Below are positions 14,653 to 22,828 of a DNA stretch of 36,758 bases, one piece after another. Position numbers and translations under genes: made by a program. The stretch lies in the NCBI GenBank assembly GCA_945860275.1, contig CAMAPN010000010.1, positions 1 to 36,758 of the forward strand. Direction: 5' to 3'. How positions within the stretch are numbered: the stretch's first letter is position 1; each line of letters opens with the position of its first letter. Below the pieces are notes generated by a model, which had not been told where the DNA came from, did not search any database, and worked only from the letters and a program-made list of their open reading frames with translations. The stretch comes from Bifidobacterium breve. Lineage in GTDB: Bacteria > Actinomycetota > Actinomycetes > Nanopelagicales > Nanopelagicaceae.

Positions 14653-16737
14653 TCAAATCTTGAGCGCTCGCTTAAGGAAATCAAGTTCCAACAACATCAA
14701 ATTCTCGGCGACCACTTCTTGTGGCGTCATGTGGGTAACCCCCGTGAGCGGCAAAACTTCGTGTGCTTTACCAGCCTCTAGAAGCGCAGAGGAAAGCTTC
14801 AAAGAATTGGAAACCAGAACGTTGTCATCGACCATGCCGTGGATAATCATTACGGGTACTTGGAGATTCTTCGCCTCATTAAGAAGTGATGATTTCTCGT
14901 AATTTACGCTCTTCGTATCAGGTCCCATGAATCGCTCGGTGTAGAAAGTGTCGTAGAGTCGGAAATCGGTAACCGGCGCACCAATAATCGCCGCCTTGAA
15001 GATATCTGGTCTACGAACTGCGGCAAGTCCTGCAAGATAACCGCCGAATGACCACCCTCGAATGGCAACGCGCGCACTATCAATTAACCCAGGATGGGTC
15101 GCGATGAGCGCTTGCACAGCATCTGCTTGATCATCAACCGGGAATGTCGACAGGTCATCGACAATCGCACGCTCCCATTGCGGGTCTCGATGTGGCGTAC
15201 CCCGTCCATCTGAGATGAGCACGGCAAATCCTTGATTTGCAATCCATTGCGCCTCTGCGTACGCGCTCTTCGCATGCATTACTCGTGCGTGCCCTGGACC
15301 GCCATAAGGGTCCACTAGCAAAGGAAGATTCTTTGGTTCACGATTCTGTGGAAGTAATAGTGCGCTGCGCAGCCCTCGTTCGCCTAACGAAAGAAATTGC
15401 GGTTGCGCATCCACTTCGGGTCGTTCATTATGCGCTGCGATTTTTCTCGTCACACCATCGCGCTTGATAGCTACTGAGACTTCATAGCTGTTCAGATCTC
15501 GTGAGATGAGTAAGAGGGTGCCGCCGTTAGTGCGAGCCATATGCACACCTGGCTCTGTCGTGAGCGCTTCGAATTCGCCACCCCAGCCCCGCCAATAAAC
15601 ATGTGATTGAGTGGGATCGAAGGTTCCAGAGAAGGTGATGCCATCGCGATTTATTGCAATGATGCCATCGACTTGAAGATGCTCTGGCGTGACAACCTCT
15701 CCATTCACAGCGATTGAATGGGTGTTCTCATGGATGACATGCGTTATGAGTTCACCATTGGGTCCCCATGCAGGAACACCAGCAACGAGATCAATCCATG
15801 CGGGATCTTTCATTTCTGCAATTACACGCCCTTTGGCGCTCTCAGGGTCAATAGCCACAATCTCTGCATGGCGTTGGTTCCGCGACATGGTCAAGAGCAA
15901 AGGCGGAACTTTGCCATCACCTGGATTCACATCGCAGAGATACTCATGAGCTGGATTCCAGCTGATCTCTTTTCGGGATAGATCCTCAAGGTTGAGCAAC
16001 AAGAGCGAGGTAATGACATTTGCGGTGCCGACAAATGGATAGCGAACCTCTCGAGGTGCACTTTCAGGGTTTGCTGAGTCGCTGATAAAGATTTTTGTGA
16101 CAGGTGTTTGATCAAAGCGTTGCACGAAGAGTGATTGGCTATCCGCGCTCCACCAGAAACCGTGATGACGTGACATCTCTTCACTTGCGACAAATTCTGC
16201 GGTCCCATAAAAAATATCGGGATTCTCTGGAGTACATAAAACTTTTACTTTGCCCTCGCGCGAGAGGTGAAGTTCCCCTTCGGGAGTGATGTATGCGATT
16301 GATTTTCCATCCGGCGCTAACTGCGGATCTATGACTATCCCGGCGCTAGCCTCCTCACGAATTCTTTTAGAAGAAATCTCGAGCGTATAAAGCTTGCCTG
16401 AAAGTACGAATGTGATGAATTCACATTTCTTATCTGAGGAATAAGAGGTAATGCCCCCGGCAGCCTCCCGAGTGCGCTCCCGGCGGGCACGCTCTTCTGG
16501 CGAGAGCTGCTCTGCGCCATCGACTAGCAAGTTCAGCGGATCAACGAGTAACTCTTCGACATCGGAACGGAGGTCATATTGATAGAGGCGACCGATTCGG
16601 TCGGTACCTGAGGCGCTACGCACGAAGATCAGGCGCTGCCCATCAGGGGAGAGCGTGAAGGTTCGAGGCGCGCCTAGGGTGAACCGCAACGTCTTCGCAG
16701 AGTGGCGCGGAAAGGAGAGTTGCGATGTGTCGGCCAT
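14653..16737 (-). CDS. S9 family peptidase (dipeptidyl-peptidase IV / prolyl oligopeptidase type)
   Basis: Serine peptidase of 694 aa with an N-terminal beta-propeller region (about 1-440, recognisable by LSPDGQRLIFVRS and LAPDGKSIAYIT repeats) and a C-terminal alpha/beta-hydrolase domain. The catalytic triad is visible: Ser563 in GWSFGGY, Asp637 in HGMVDDNV and His669 in GVTHM. The oxyanion region GGPGHARV is also present. There is no signal peptide, so it is probably cytosolic and acts on short peptides, likely cleaving after proline or alanine. The start ATG at 16737 has TACGGT 8 nt upstream and diverges from mshB, with 25 bp between the two genes. Exact cleavage preference cannot be read from sequence. 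Confidence 0.92.
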   Translation of the reverse strand: MADTSQLSFPRHSAKTLRFTLGAPRTFTLSPDGQRLIFVRSASGTDRIGRLYQYDLRSDVEELLVDPLNLLVDGAEQLSPEERARRERTREAAGGITSYSSDKKCEFITFVLSGKLYTLEISSKRIREEASAGIVIDPQLAPDGKSIAYITPEGELHLSREGKVKVLCTPENPDIFYGTAEFVASEEMSRHHGFWWSADSQSLFVQRFDQTPVTKIFISDSANPESAPREVRYPFVGTANVITSLLLLNLEDLSRKEISWNPAHEYLCDVNPGDGKVPPLLLTMSRNQRHAEIVAIDPESAKGRVIAEMKDPAWIDLVAGVPAWGPNGELITHVIHENTHSIAVNGEVVTPEHLQVDGIIAINRDGITFSGTFDPTQSHVYWRGWGGEFEALTTEPGVHMARTNGGTLLLISRDLNSYEVSVAIKRDGVTRKIAAHNERPEVDAQPQFLSLGERGLRSALLLPQNREPKNLPLLVDPYGGPGHARVMHAKSAYAEAQWIANQGFAVLISDGRGTPHRDPQWERAIVDDLSTFPVDDQADAVQALIATHPGLIDSARVAIRGWSFGGYLAGLAAVRRPDIFKAAIIGAPVTDFRLYDTFYTERFMGPDTKSVNYEKSSLLNEAKNLQVPVMIIHGMVDDNVLVSNSLKLSSALLEAGKAHEVLPLTGVTHMTPQEVVAENLMLLELDFLKRALKI

Positions 16738-16745
16738 AGGAATTC

Positions 16746-16755
16746 ACCGTACCCT
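16746..16755. promoter_or_regulatory. Overlapping divergent -10 elements for S9 peptidase and mshB
   Basis: On the plus strand TACCCT (16750-16755) lies 7 nt before the mshB ATG. On the minus strand TACGGT (16751 down to 16746) lies 8 nt before the peptidase ATG. The two hexamers share the TA/TA base pairs at 16750-16751, so RNA polymerase could probably serve only one direction at a time. Confidence 0.55.
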
Positions 16756-16762
16756 TTCATCC

Positions 16763-17644
16763 ATGCCTGAATCCACTGCGTCGAAGCGAGGTCGGCTACT
16801 TCTGGTTCATGCCCATCCTGACGATGAGAGTATTAATAATGGCGCAACCATGGCGAAGTATGCGCATGAAGGGTTTGAGGTGGCTCTGGTCACCTGCACC
16901 CGTGGTGAAGAGGGCGAAATCTTGCTCCCCGAATTGGCCGATGCCGCGAGTGATAAAAGAGATCGTCTTGCGGAAATTCGTGAGGGAGAACTTGCCAATG
17001 CGCTCGAGGCGCTAGGCGTTAGTCGCCATTGGTACCTTGGCGCTCCAGAGCAGCGTTTTCGCGACAGCGGAATGATGGACACGCCACAGAACGCACGGCC
17101 AGATGTCTTTTGGAACGCTGATGTTGATGAAGCGGCTGCGCTACTTGCACATTACATAGTCGAATTCAAACCGCACGTCCTGGTTACCTACGATGAATTT
17201 GGCGGTTACGGACATCCCGATCACATTCAAACGCATCGAGTAACGATGCAGGCTGCGGAATTGAGCGAAAGACTTGGTTGGCAGATAGCGAAAATCTACT
17301 GGAATGTTATGCCGAAGTCTCTGGTGCAAAAAAGTATGGATGCGATGCGCGAGATTGGTTCTGATTTTTTTGGAGCGGAATCTATCGACGACATTCCCTT
17401 CGCCAAAGATGATTCATTTGTCCATGCCGTAATTGATGGTAATAAATATGTTGAAATGAAGAAGGAGGCCATGAAGGCTCATCGCACACAGATTGCAGTG
17501 GATGGTCCATTCTTCGCCCTCTCGAATTTGTTGGGTATGCAGGTGTTCGGTTATGAGTACTACACGCGCGTCAAGGGAGTAGCTGGCCCAGAAATTGATG
17601 CACAGGGCCACGAAAGTGATTTATTCTCCGGAATTACATTGTGA
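16763..17644 (+). CDS. mshB: MshB-type GlcNAc-Ins deacetylase (mycothiol biosynthesis)
   Basis: Zinc-dependent deacetylase of the PIG-L/LmbE family that converts GlcNAc-inositol to GlcN-inositol, the second step leading to mycothiol, the main thiol of actinobacteria. In the 293-aa protein the metal site is HAHPDDE (His18, Asp21; Asp20 as base) plus His154 in GYGHPDHIQTH. TCTRGEEGE and YLGAPEQRFRDSGM closely follow MshB rather than the conjugate amidase Mca, though Mca cannot be fully excluded. I chose the ATG at 16763 because TACCCT lies 7 nt upstream and a longer frame would run into the divergent peptidase gene. A DUF6113-like membrane gene follows after 7 bp, as in Rv1170-Rv1171. Confidence 0.88.
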   Translation: MPESTASKRGRLLLVHAHPDDESINNGATMAKYAHEGFEVALVTCTRGEEGEILLPELADAASDKRDRLAEIREGELANALEALGVSRHWYLGAPEQRFRDSGMMDTPQNARPDVFWNADVDEAAALLAHYIVEFKPHVLVTYDEFGGYGHPDHIQTHRVTMQAAELSERLGWQIAKIYWNVMPKSLVQKSMDAMREIGSDFFGAESIDDIPFAKDDSFVHAVIDGNKYVEMKKEAMKAHRTQIAVDGPFFALSNLLGMQVFGYEYYTRVKGVAGPEIDAQGHESDLFSGITL

Positions 17645-17651
17645 GTTCGGG

Positions 17652-17984
17652 ATGAGACGAGTACCGGAAAATCTCTTTGGCCTTGCGGCGGGAGTTCTTA
17701 TTGGTGGGTGCGGCGTACTCGTGCACAACTTTTCGCTCGGGTGGTTTCCGTTAGGCCTACTTGTTGGACTCTTGGGTGGCTTCTCCGCCTCCAAAATATT
17801 GGGCGTTCGCTTTGGCAGGCGCAGTATTCGGTTCTGGTTTCTTCTCGGTTGGAGCGCAGCGACGCTTCGGGCAGCGACGTTTGGAAATGGCGAAGAATTA
17901 CTCGTGATGTCCAATGGCACGGGAAATACATTCTTGGCCTTAGGGTTCCTACTTATGGTGGCAAGCATTGGGTCGAGGCTTTAG
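17652..17984 (+). CDS. Small integral membrane protein (DUF6113-like, Rv1171 position)
   Basis: A 110-aa hydrophobic protein of unknown function with about four predicted membrane helices (roughly 5-25, 28-46, 60-78 and 93-109). Helix 1-2 contains GVLIGGCGVLVHNF and helix 2 GLLVGLLGGFSA. Assignment to DUF6113 rests mainly on size, topology and position directly after mshB, as in M. tuberculosis Rv1171; sequence signatures are weak. The ATG at 17652, 7 bp after mshB, is preferred to an upstream start inside mshB. vanW follows after 7 bp, so mshB, this gene and vanW probably form one transcript. Confidence 0.7.
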   Translation: MRRVPENLFGLAAGVLIGGCGVLVHNFSLGWFPLGLLVGLLGGFSASKILGVRFGRRSIRFWFLLGWSAATLRAATFGNGEELLVMSNGTGNTFLALGFLLMVASIGSRL

Positions 17985-17991
17985 AAATCAT

Positions 17992-19710
17992 ATGAAGAAG
18001 CCACTCGTTTATGGGATCGGTGCCTTAGCTGCGCTAGTAGCGCTCTGGTTCGCGCTCTGGGTTGCTGTTGGTGCAGCTATCCCGCCAAAGACGCAGCTAC
18101 TTGGTGTAGATATTTCGAGAATGTCACCAGAAGATGCGATCGCCAAGGTAACGTCCGAGCGTCAGAAACGCATCGAAGGTGAGATCACGCTTCTCATTGA
18201 GAAAAGAGAGTATTCCTTACCTGCATCTGGGTCAGGTTTGAGAGCCAACGTAGAAGGCTCCGTTGATTCGCTGCAAAAACGGAGCGTTAATCCAGCGACT
18301 CTTCTCTGGCTACTTTTCAGCTCGAAAAATGTTGAGCCAAAAATTGAGACCAATCAAGAGGCTTTTAACCGCGCCATTCGTGTTATTGAAGCGCGAGTGA
18401 ATATCGCGCCAAGAAACGCGGACATTACCTATGACGGACTTGCGCCAAAGTTAGTGAAATCACGAGATGGTAAAGCGATTAACCGCAAGGCAGCGCTTAA
18501 GAAGATTTCTGCAAACTGGCTTCGGAGTGAAGAAATTGAAATCCCACTGAGCAGGCTCAAAGCGAAAGTTAGCGATGATGAAGCAGAAGCAATGCTCATT
18601 TTTGCGCAAGCGGCTACCTCGGCGCCACTTACGATTGCGCTCAACATAGAGAAACCGATAACAATCTCGATTTCGCCGCAGATTATTTCCCAAGCCTTAA
18701 CTTTTATTCCAGGTCGCACTGGCAAACTTGAGGCGAAGTGGTTAAAAGGAACATTCATAAATCTCGTTGGTAAATCGTGGACTTCGAATGTAGTGGAACC
18801 ACTAAATGCCTCATTTACTATGGTTGATGGCGCACCTCGCGTCCAACCATCGCGCGATGGCTTAGATGTTCCTGAAGATAAATTGAGCGATGCACTCATT
18901 GCCGTGCTCGATAAAGCAGGAAATCTGCGTCAAGTAACGCTTACTCCAGAACCTGTTGCGGCAAAGATAACGACGGAGATGGCAGGGGGCTTGGGCATCA
19001 AGGAGGTAATCGGAACTTTTACAACGTATTACCCCTATGCAGAATATCGATTAACCAATATCCACCGCGCTGCGCGATGGATGGATGGAGTTATCGTTAA
19101 ACCTGGTGAAGTTTTTAGTTACAACAAGGCGGTAGGAGAGCGCACTGAAGCGCGAGGTTTCGTTCCCGGAATCATGATTGATGGGGGAGTTTTTAAGAAA
19201 GATTGGGGTGGCGGTGTATCCCAAGTTGCAACCACAACGTGGAATGCAGCGTGGTTTAGCGGTTTGGAGCTCGTTCAACATAAACCACATAGTTTTTACA
19301 TCTCGCGCTATCCTGCAGGGCGAGAATCGACTGTTGCTTGGCCGAGCGTTGATGTGAAGTTTCGAAATAACTCTGGGAAGCCGATTTTTGTCGATACCTC
19401 CTTTACCAACAAGTCGGTAACCGTAACCATCTATGGCACTAAATTCGTAGATGTCGACACCGAATCTGGCCCGCGGACAAATCCAGTCGCATTCAAAATT
19501 TTGGAAAATGATGGTTTGGAATGCATTTTCCAAGAGGGAGTGCCAGGATTCACCATTGAAGTCTGGCGAATACTCAAACGTGATGGGGTCGAATTCAAGC
19601 GCGAGAAATATCGAACTAGATATCGCGCTGAAGATCGAATCATCTGCACCAATCCAGAGGCTAAATGGATGAACCCACCATTGTCTGTGCAGAAATCCTT
19701 AAGTAACTAA
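17992..19710 (+). CDS. VanW family protein with peptidoglycan-binding-like repeats
   Basis: Envelope protein of 572 aa with an N-terminal signal-anchor (about 7-28) and an extracytoplasmic region. Two putative peptidoglycan-binding-like domains (PG_binding_4 type, about 60-330) precede a VanW domain (about 335-490). The VanW domain is recognisable from TYYPYAEYRLTNIHRAA, KPGEVFSYNKAVGERT and GGGVSQVATTTWNAAW, with SRYPAGRESTV further on. A short beta-rich tail follows. VanW was named from vancomycin-resistance clusters, but its biochemical role is unknown; a cell-wall role is inferred. It is the third gene behind mshB. Its TAA overlaps the TAG of the convergent cysS gene in the four bases CTAA. 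Confidence 0.9.
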   Translation: MKKPLVYGIGALAALVALWFALWVAVGAAIPPKTQLLGVDISRMSPEDAIAKVTSERQKRIEGEITLLIEKREYSLPASGSGLRANVEGSVDSLQKRSVNPATLLWLLFSSKNVEPKIETNQEAFNRAIRVIEARVNIAPRNADITYDGLAPKLVKSRDGKAINRKAALKKISANWLRSEEIEIPLSRLKAKVSDDEAEAMLIFAQAATSAPLTIALNIEKPITISISPQIISQALTFIPGRTGKLEAKWLKGTFINLVGKSWTSNVVEPLNASFTMVDGAPRVQPSRDGLDVPEDKLSDALIAVLDKAGNLRQVTLTPEPVAAKITTEMAGGLGIKEVIGTFTTYYPYAEYRLTNIHRAARWMDGVIVKPGEVFSYNKAVGERTEARGFVPGIMIDGGVFKKDWGGGVSQVATTTWNAAWFSGLELVQHKPHSFYISRYPAGRESTVAWPSVDVKFRNNSGKPIFVDTSFTNKSVTVTIYGTKFVDVDTESGPRTNPVAFKILENDGLECIFQEGVPGFTIEVWRILKRDGVEFKREKYRTRYRAEDRIICTNPEAKWMNPPLSVQKSLSN

Positions 19711-21095
19711 ATCAGCTCCCAGGTTTGACCTTCAGGTCCATCATTAACTCGCACACCAAGTTCTAGGAGCTGATCTCGCAGCTGATCACTTAACGGCCAA
19801 TTCCGATTCTCGCGTGCGCTTGCACGTGCCTGCACGAGCGCTAGCGCTTCTGAAGGCAGCTCGGTAGGTGACATTTGATTGAGTTCAAGACCAAGCAAGT
19901 CCTCTAAAGCCAGGAACGTTGCCCGTCGGTCGGCATCTGAAATGCTCTCATCCTTTTCGAACTTACGAAGCAGTAATAACGCTGAACCAGTATTTAAATC
20001 ATCGCCAAAAAATGTGGTAATCGCGGAGGTAATTGATTGGTCAACTCGACCACCGCCTGGCCATGATGCAATCTTCTTTCGCCAGCGTTTTAAAGTGGTG
20101 TGTGCCGCCTCAATGCTCTCCCACGTGAGATTCATTTGCGTGCGGTAATGGCTCTCCATGAAAAGTAATCGCAACGAGAGTGGATCAATTTTTCGTTCAA
20201 TGAGATCTGCTACATGGAGTACGTTGCCTGCACTTTTTGCCATCTTCTTGCCATCGAACAAAAGATGCTCACCGTGAACCCATTGTCTGACAAATTCTGA
20301 GTTTGTAGCCACATTGCTCTGCGCTCGTTCATTCTCATGATGGGGAAAGCGCAAATCTATTCCACCAAGATGAAGTGAGACGCCGTTGGGGAAGTAGTGG
20401 ATTGACATCGCCGAACACTCAATATGCCAACCAGGAAATCCAACCCCCCACGGCGTTGGCCAGGTCATCGCACGGTTCTCTGATGCCGCTTTCCAGAGCG
20501 CCCAATCAGCGTGGAAGCGCTTGCCCTGCTCTTGTCCTTGGCTCTGTTCGGCGTCGAATCGATATCCAGCACGCAATTGGTCGAGTGAATTCCTGCTAAT
20601 CGCTCCATAATCTTTGTAACTACGCGCCGAAAAATAGAGCGAGCCATCGTTGCCCTGGTAAGCGGCACCGATGTAAATCAATTGCGCAATTAAATCAACA
20701 ATCAATCCGATTGATTCACTAGCTTTCGGGTATGCATCTGCAGCGAGAATATTGAGCGCTGCGAGGTCGCTGTGAAATGTGCCCTCGTAGAACCGAGCAA
20801 TTTCAAAGGGATCTTTATTCTCTAGCTTTGCTTGCGCAAGGATTTTGTCTTCAGCGACATCAATGTGCATATCATCATTGAGATGACCCACATCGGTGAT
20901 GTTCTGTATATAACGATAAGCGGTGCCCTCCGCCCGGAGGGTTCTGCGCACTAAATCGCCAAGAAGGAAGGTGCGCAAATTTCCAACATGTGCAAATCGA
21001 TAAACGGTAGGTCCGCAGCAGTAGATATCGACCGTGCCACTTTCGGAAGGTAGAACTTCAATCGCCAGCTGTTGTTTAGTGTCGTATAACTTCAC
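19707..21095 (-). CDS. cysS: Cysteine--tRNA ligase
   Basis: Class I aminoacyl-tRNA synthetase charging tRNA-Cys in the cytosol. The 462-aa protein starts VKLYDT, with the zinc-cysteine and HIGH-like region CCGPTVYRFAHVGN at about 26-39. Further signatures are NITDVG, ECSAMS with the second zinc Cys, HHENERAQS and the KMSKS-equivalent KKMAKSAGN. A C-terminal helical tRNA-binding domain is present, which separates it from MshC, a shorter homologue lacking that domain and reading CGITPYDATH at the first motif. The GTG at 21095 is chosen because it overlaps the stop of a small upstream ORF as GTGA. The longer frame from an ATG at 21158 lies within that ORF. The stop overlaps convergent vanW. Confidence 0.93.
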   Translation of the reverse strand: MKLYDTKQQLAIEVLPSESGTVDIYCCGPTVYRFAHVGNLRTFLLGDLVRRTLRAEGTAYRYIQNITDVGHLNDDMHIDVAEDKILAQAKLENKDPFEIARFYEGTFHSDLAALNILAADAYPKASESIGLIVDLIAQLIYIGAAYQGNDGSLYFSARSYKDYGAISRNSLDQLRAGYRFDAEQSQGQEQGKRFHADWALWKAASENRAMTWPTPWGVGFPGWHIECSAMSIHYFPNGVSLHLGGIDLRFPHHENERAQSNVATNSEFVRQWVHGEHLLFDGKKMAKSAGNVLHVADLIERKIDPLSLRLLFMESHYRTQMNLTWESIEAAHTTLKRWRKKIASWPGGGRVDQSITSAITTFFGDDLNTGSALLLLRKFEKDESISDADRRATFLALEDLLGLELNQMSPTELPSEALALVQARASARENRNWPLSDQLRDQLLELGVRVNDGPEGQTWELI

Positions 21096-21340
21096 CGGTG
21101 GACTCGATCCTGCGCTTGTGCAACGTGCGTGCCCGCGCGCTCGCCAACCACTTTCCACGCAAGGATTGCGGCAGGGTCAAATTCTTTAATTACGCCATTC
21201 TTATCTTGAACGTGCGTGAGGTCCACGAGGTGGCCGAGTAGGTCGCGGAACTTTCCGGGTTCCTCATCGTGGACCCGAATGGAGACTCGGGCTCCAATAA
21301 TCGACCTATCTGGGGCGGCTACTCGCACATGTTCCAGCAT
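21092..21340 (-). CDS. Small SH3-like protein, possibly the N-terminal domain of a GNAT acetyltransferase
   Basis: An 82-aa ORF with weak but suggestive similarity to the SH3-like N-terminal segment of actinobacterial GNAT acetyltransferases (Rv0428c type): GARVSIRVHDEE, then KFRDLLGHLVDL and the DPAAILAWKVV end. In related genomes, as far as I recall, a full GNAT gene occurs near fdxA. Here the frame ends at a TGA directly where a GNAT domain would begin. That TGA overlaps the cysS GTG as GTGA on the minus strand, so the ORF seems to be translated and coupled to cysS. The ATG at 21340 is the likely start; an extended frame to 21520 would run into fdxA. It has no identifiable catalytic residues. 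Confidence 0.6.
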   Translation of the reverse strand: MLEHVRVAAPDRSIIGARVSIRVHDEEPGKFRDLLGHLVDLTHVQDKNGVIKEFDPAAILAWKVVGERAGTHVAQAQDRVHR

Positions 21341-21412
21341 AGAGTGGAAATTGGCTCGAGAGGCAGCATAATTAGCCCCACTTGTCGGTTGTTGCAGAGA
21401 TAGGAGCAGTTC

Positions 21413-21727
21413 GTGACTTACATCATCGCAGGGCCATGTATCGACGTAAAAGATAAGTCGTGCATTGAAGAGTGCCCAGTTGATTGCATTTACGAGGGTG
21501 GCCGGATGCTTTATATCCAACCTGACGAGTGTGTCGATTGCGGTGCATGCGAACCGGTCTGCCCTGTAGAGGCTATTTATTACGAAGATGATGTGCCTGG
21601 CGAGTTCAGCGAATTCAAAGCCGTTAACGAAGAGTTCTTCAGTGAATTGGGCTCACCTGGTGGCGCAAGCAAGGTGGGCGCGCAAGAGAGTGATCACCCA
21701 GTAGTTGTGGCTCGCCCGAAAGGGTAG
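21413..21727 (+). CDS. fdxA: 7Fe ferredoxin FdxA
   Basis: Small electron carrier (104 aa) with one 3Fe-4S and one 4Fe-4S cluster. By alignment with Azotobacter FdI-type ferredoxins the 3Fe cluster is held by Cys9, Cys17 and Cys50 and the 4Fe cluster by Cys21, Cys40, Cys43 and Cys46. The motifs CIEECPVDC and CVDCGACEPVCP are close to the mycobacterial 7Fe ferredoxin, as is the C-terminal LGSPGGASKVG. AGGAG (21402-21406) precedes the GTG by 6 nt, a strong ribosome-binding site. dapC follows after 4 bp, matching the Rv1177-Rv1178 order. The divergent small SH3-like gene starts 72 bp away. Confidence 0.96.
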   Translation: MTYIIAGPCIDVKDKSCIEECPVDCIYEGGRMLYIQPDECVDCGACEPVCPVEAIYYEDDVPGEFSEFKAVNEEFFSELGSPGGASKVGAQESDHPVVVARPKG

Positions 21728-21731
21728 CGTT

Positions 21732-22802
21732 GTGAAACTTCCCGATTTTCCGTGGGACTTACTTGCGCCCTACAAGAAGAGCGCGAGCGCACATCCTGGT
21801 GGCCTAGTCGATCTCTCCATCGGAACACCTGTCGATGATTCACCCACATCGATGCAAGAGGCCCTTGCCGCGAGCGGAAATGCTCCTGGCTATCCGCTCA
21901 CGATTGGTAGCCCTGGGCTCCGCGCAGCGTTGGAACGGTGGATTCGGGAGCGGTTTTTAGTCGGTCATCCCAACACAGAATGCGATTTTCTTCCCACCAT
22001 TGGATCAAAAGAGTTGGTGGGGCTGCTGCCAACCTTCATGCAAGCGAAAAAGGTATTGATTCCAGAGATTGCCTATCCGACCTACCGCGTTGGGGCGATT
22101 GTTGCTGGCGCGGAGTGCGTGCCAGTGAGCGATGACATCGCGACATGGCCGGGTGATGCCGATTTAGTGTGGATTAATTCCCCAGCAAATCCACACGGCC
22201 GAACGTTGAATCAGACGCAGTTGCGCGAGATTATCAAATGGTCACGGGCGACCAACACCATTCTTGTCAGCGATGAGTGCTACATCGAAATGGGTTGGGA
22301 GAGTGAACCTCTTTCACTGCTCCAAGTATGTGATGGAGATACCTCCGGAATATTGATCGTCCATTCGCTATCGAAAAGTTTTAACGCAGCGGGTTATCGA
22401 GCAGCGTTTGTCGCTGGTGACCCAGCGCTGATTGCGAAGATTAGAGAGATTCGCAAGCACTTGGGCTTGATTATGCCTGCGCCGATTCAACAAGCAATGG
22501 CCGCTGCGTTCGCGCAACCGCATGACCTCGCAACTCAAAAAGAACGCTATCGCGCTCGCCGTGAAAAACTTGCGACCGCCCTAGTTGCTGCAGGTTTTGA
22601 GATTGCGCACTCCGAGGCAGGGTTGTATCTATGGGCAACTCGTGGTGAAGAGTGCTGGGCTACCGTTGCATGGGCTGCTGAACGCGGGATACTCGTTACG
22701 CCTGGCGATTTCTACGGCGCCAAGGGCGCAAATTTTGTTCGAGTTGCTCTTACAGCTTCCGATGACGATATCGCTCGTGCGGTTGATCGATTACATTCGT
22801 GA
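21732..22802 (+). CDS. dapC: Succinyldiaminopimelate aminotransferase (DapC-like)
   Basis: PLP-dependent class I/II aminotransferase, probably making N-succinyl-L,L-diaminopimelate for lysine and peptidoglycan. The 356-aa protein has the PLP lysine Lys215 in HSLSKSFN, Asp181 in SDECY, Asn153 in SPANPHG, and a C-terminal Arg in NFVRVALTA for the substrate carboxylate. Length and N-terminus (LPDFPWDLLAPYK) match the actinobacterial DapC found beside fdxA. The start is the GTG at 21732, 4 bp after fdxA, implying co-transcription with the ferredoxin. The substrate is inferred from this synteny; the fold alone would fit several aminotransferases. Confidence 0.88.
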   Translation: MKLPDFPWDLLAPYKKSASAHPGGLVDLSIGTPVDDSPTSMQEALAASGNAPGYPLTIGSPGLRAALERWIRERFLVGHPNTECDFLPTIGSKELVGLLPTFMQAKKVLIPEIAYPTYRVGAIVAGAECVPVSDDIATWPGDADLVWINSPANPHGRTLNQTQLREIIKWSRATNTILVSDECYIEMGWESEPLSLLQVCDGDTSGILIVHSLSKSFNAAGYRAAFVAGDPALIAKIREIRKHLGLIMPAPIQQAMAAAFAQPHDLATQKERYRARREKLATALVAAGFEIAHSEAGLYLWATRGEECWATVAWAAERGILVTPGDFYGAKGANFVRVALTASDDDIARAVDRLHS

Positions 22803-22828
22803 AATTTCTGGGCTAATCGAGGTACTTG

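Noticed and set aside
18429-18899. A 156-codon minus-strand frame
   Set aside because: Antisense to the vanW gene, with no recognisable domain, promoter or ribosome-binding site; a shadow of the real frame.
19707-21095. MshC (mycothiol Cys ligase) instead of CysS
   Set aside because: Tempting because mshB is close by, but the first motif reads CGPTVYRFAHVGN rather than the MshC form, and the C-terminal tRNA-binding domain is present.
21096-21158. Longer cysS frame beginning at ATG 21158
   Set aside because: The extra 21 residues do not resemble CysS. The GTG at 21095 starts the family-typical VKLYDT and overlaps the upstream stop as GTGA.
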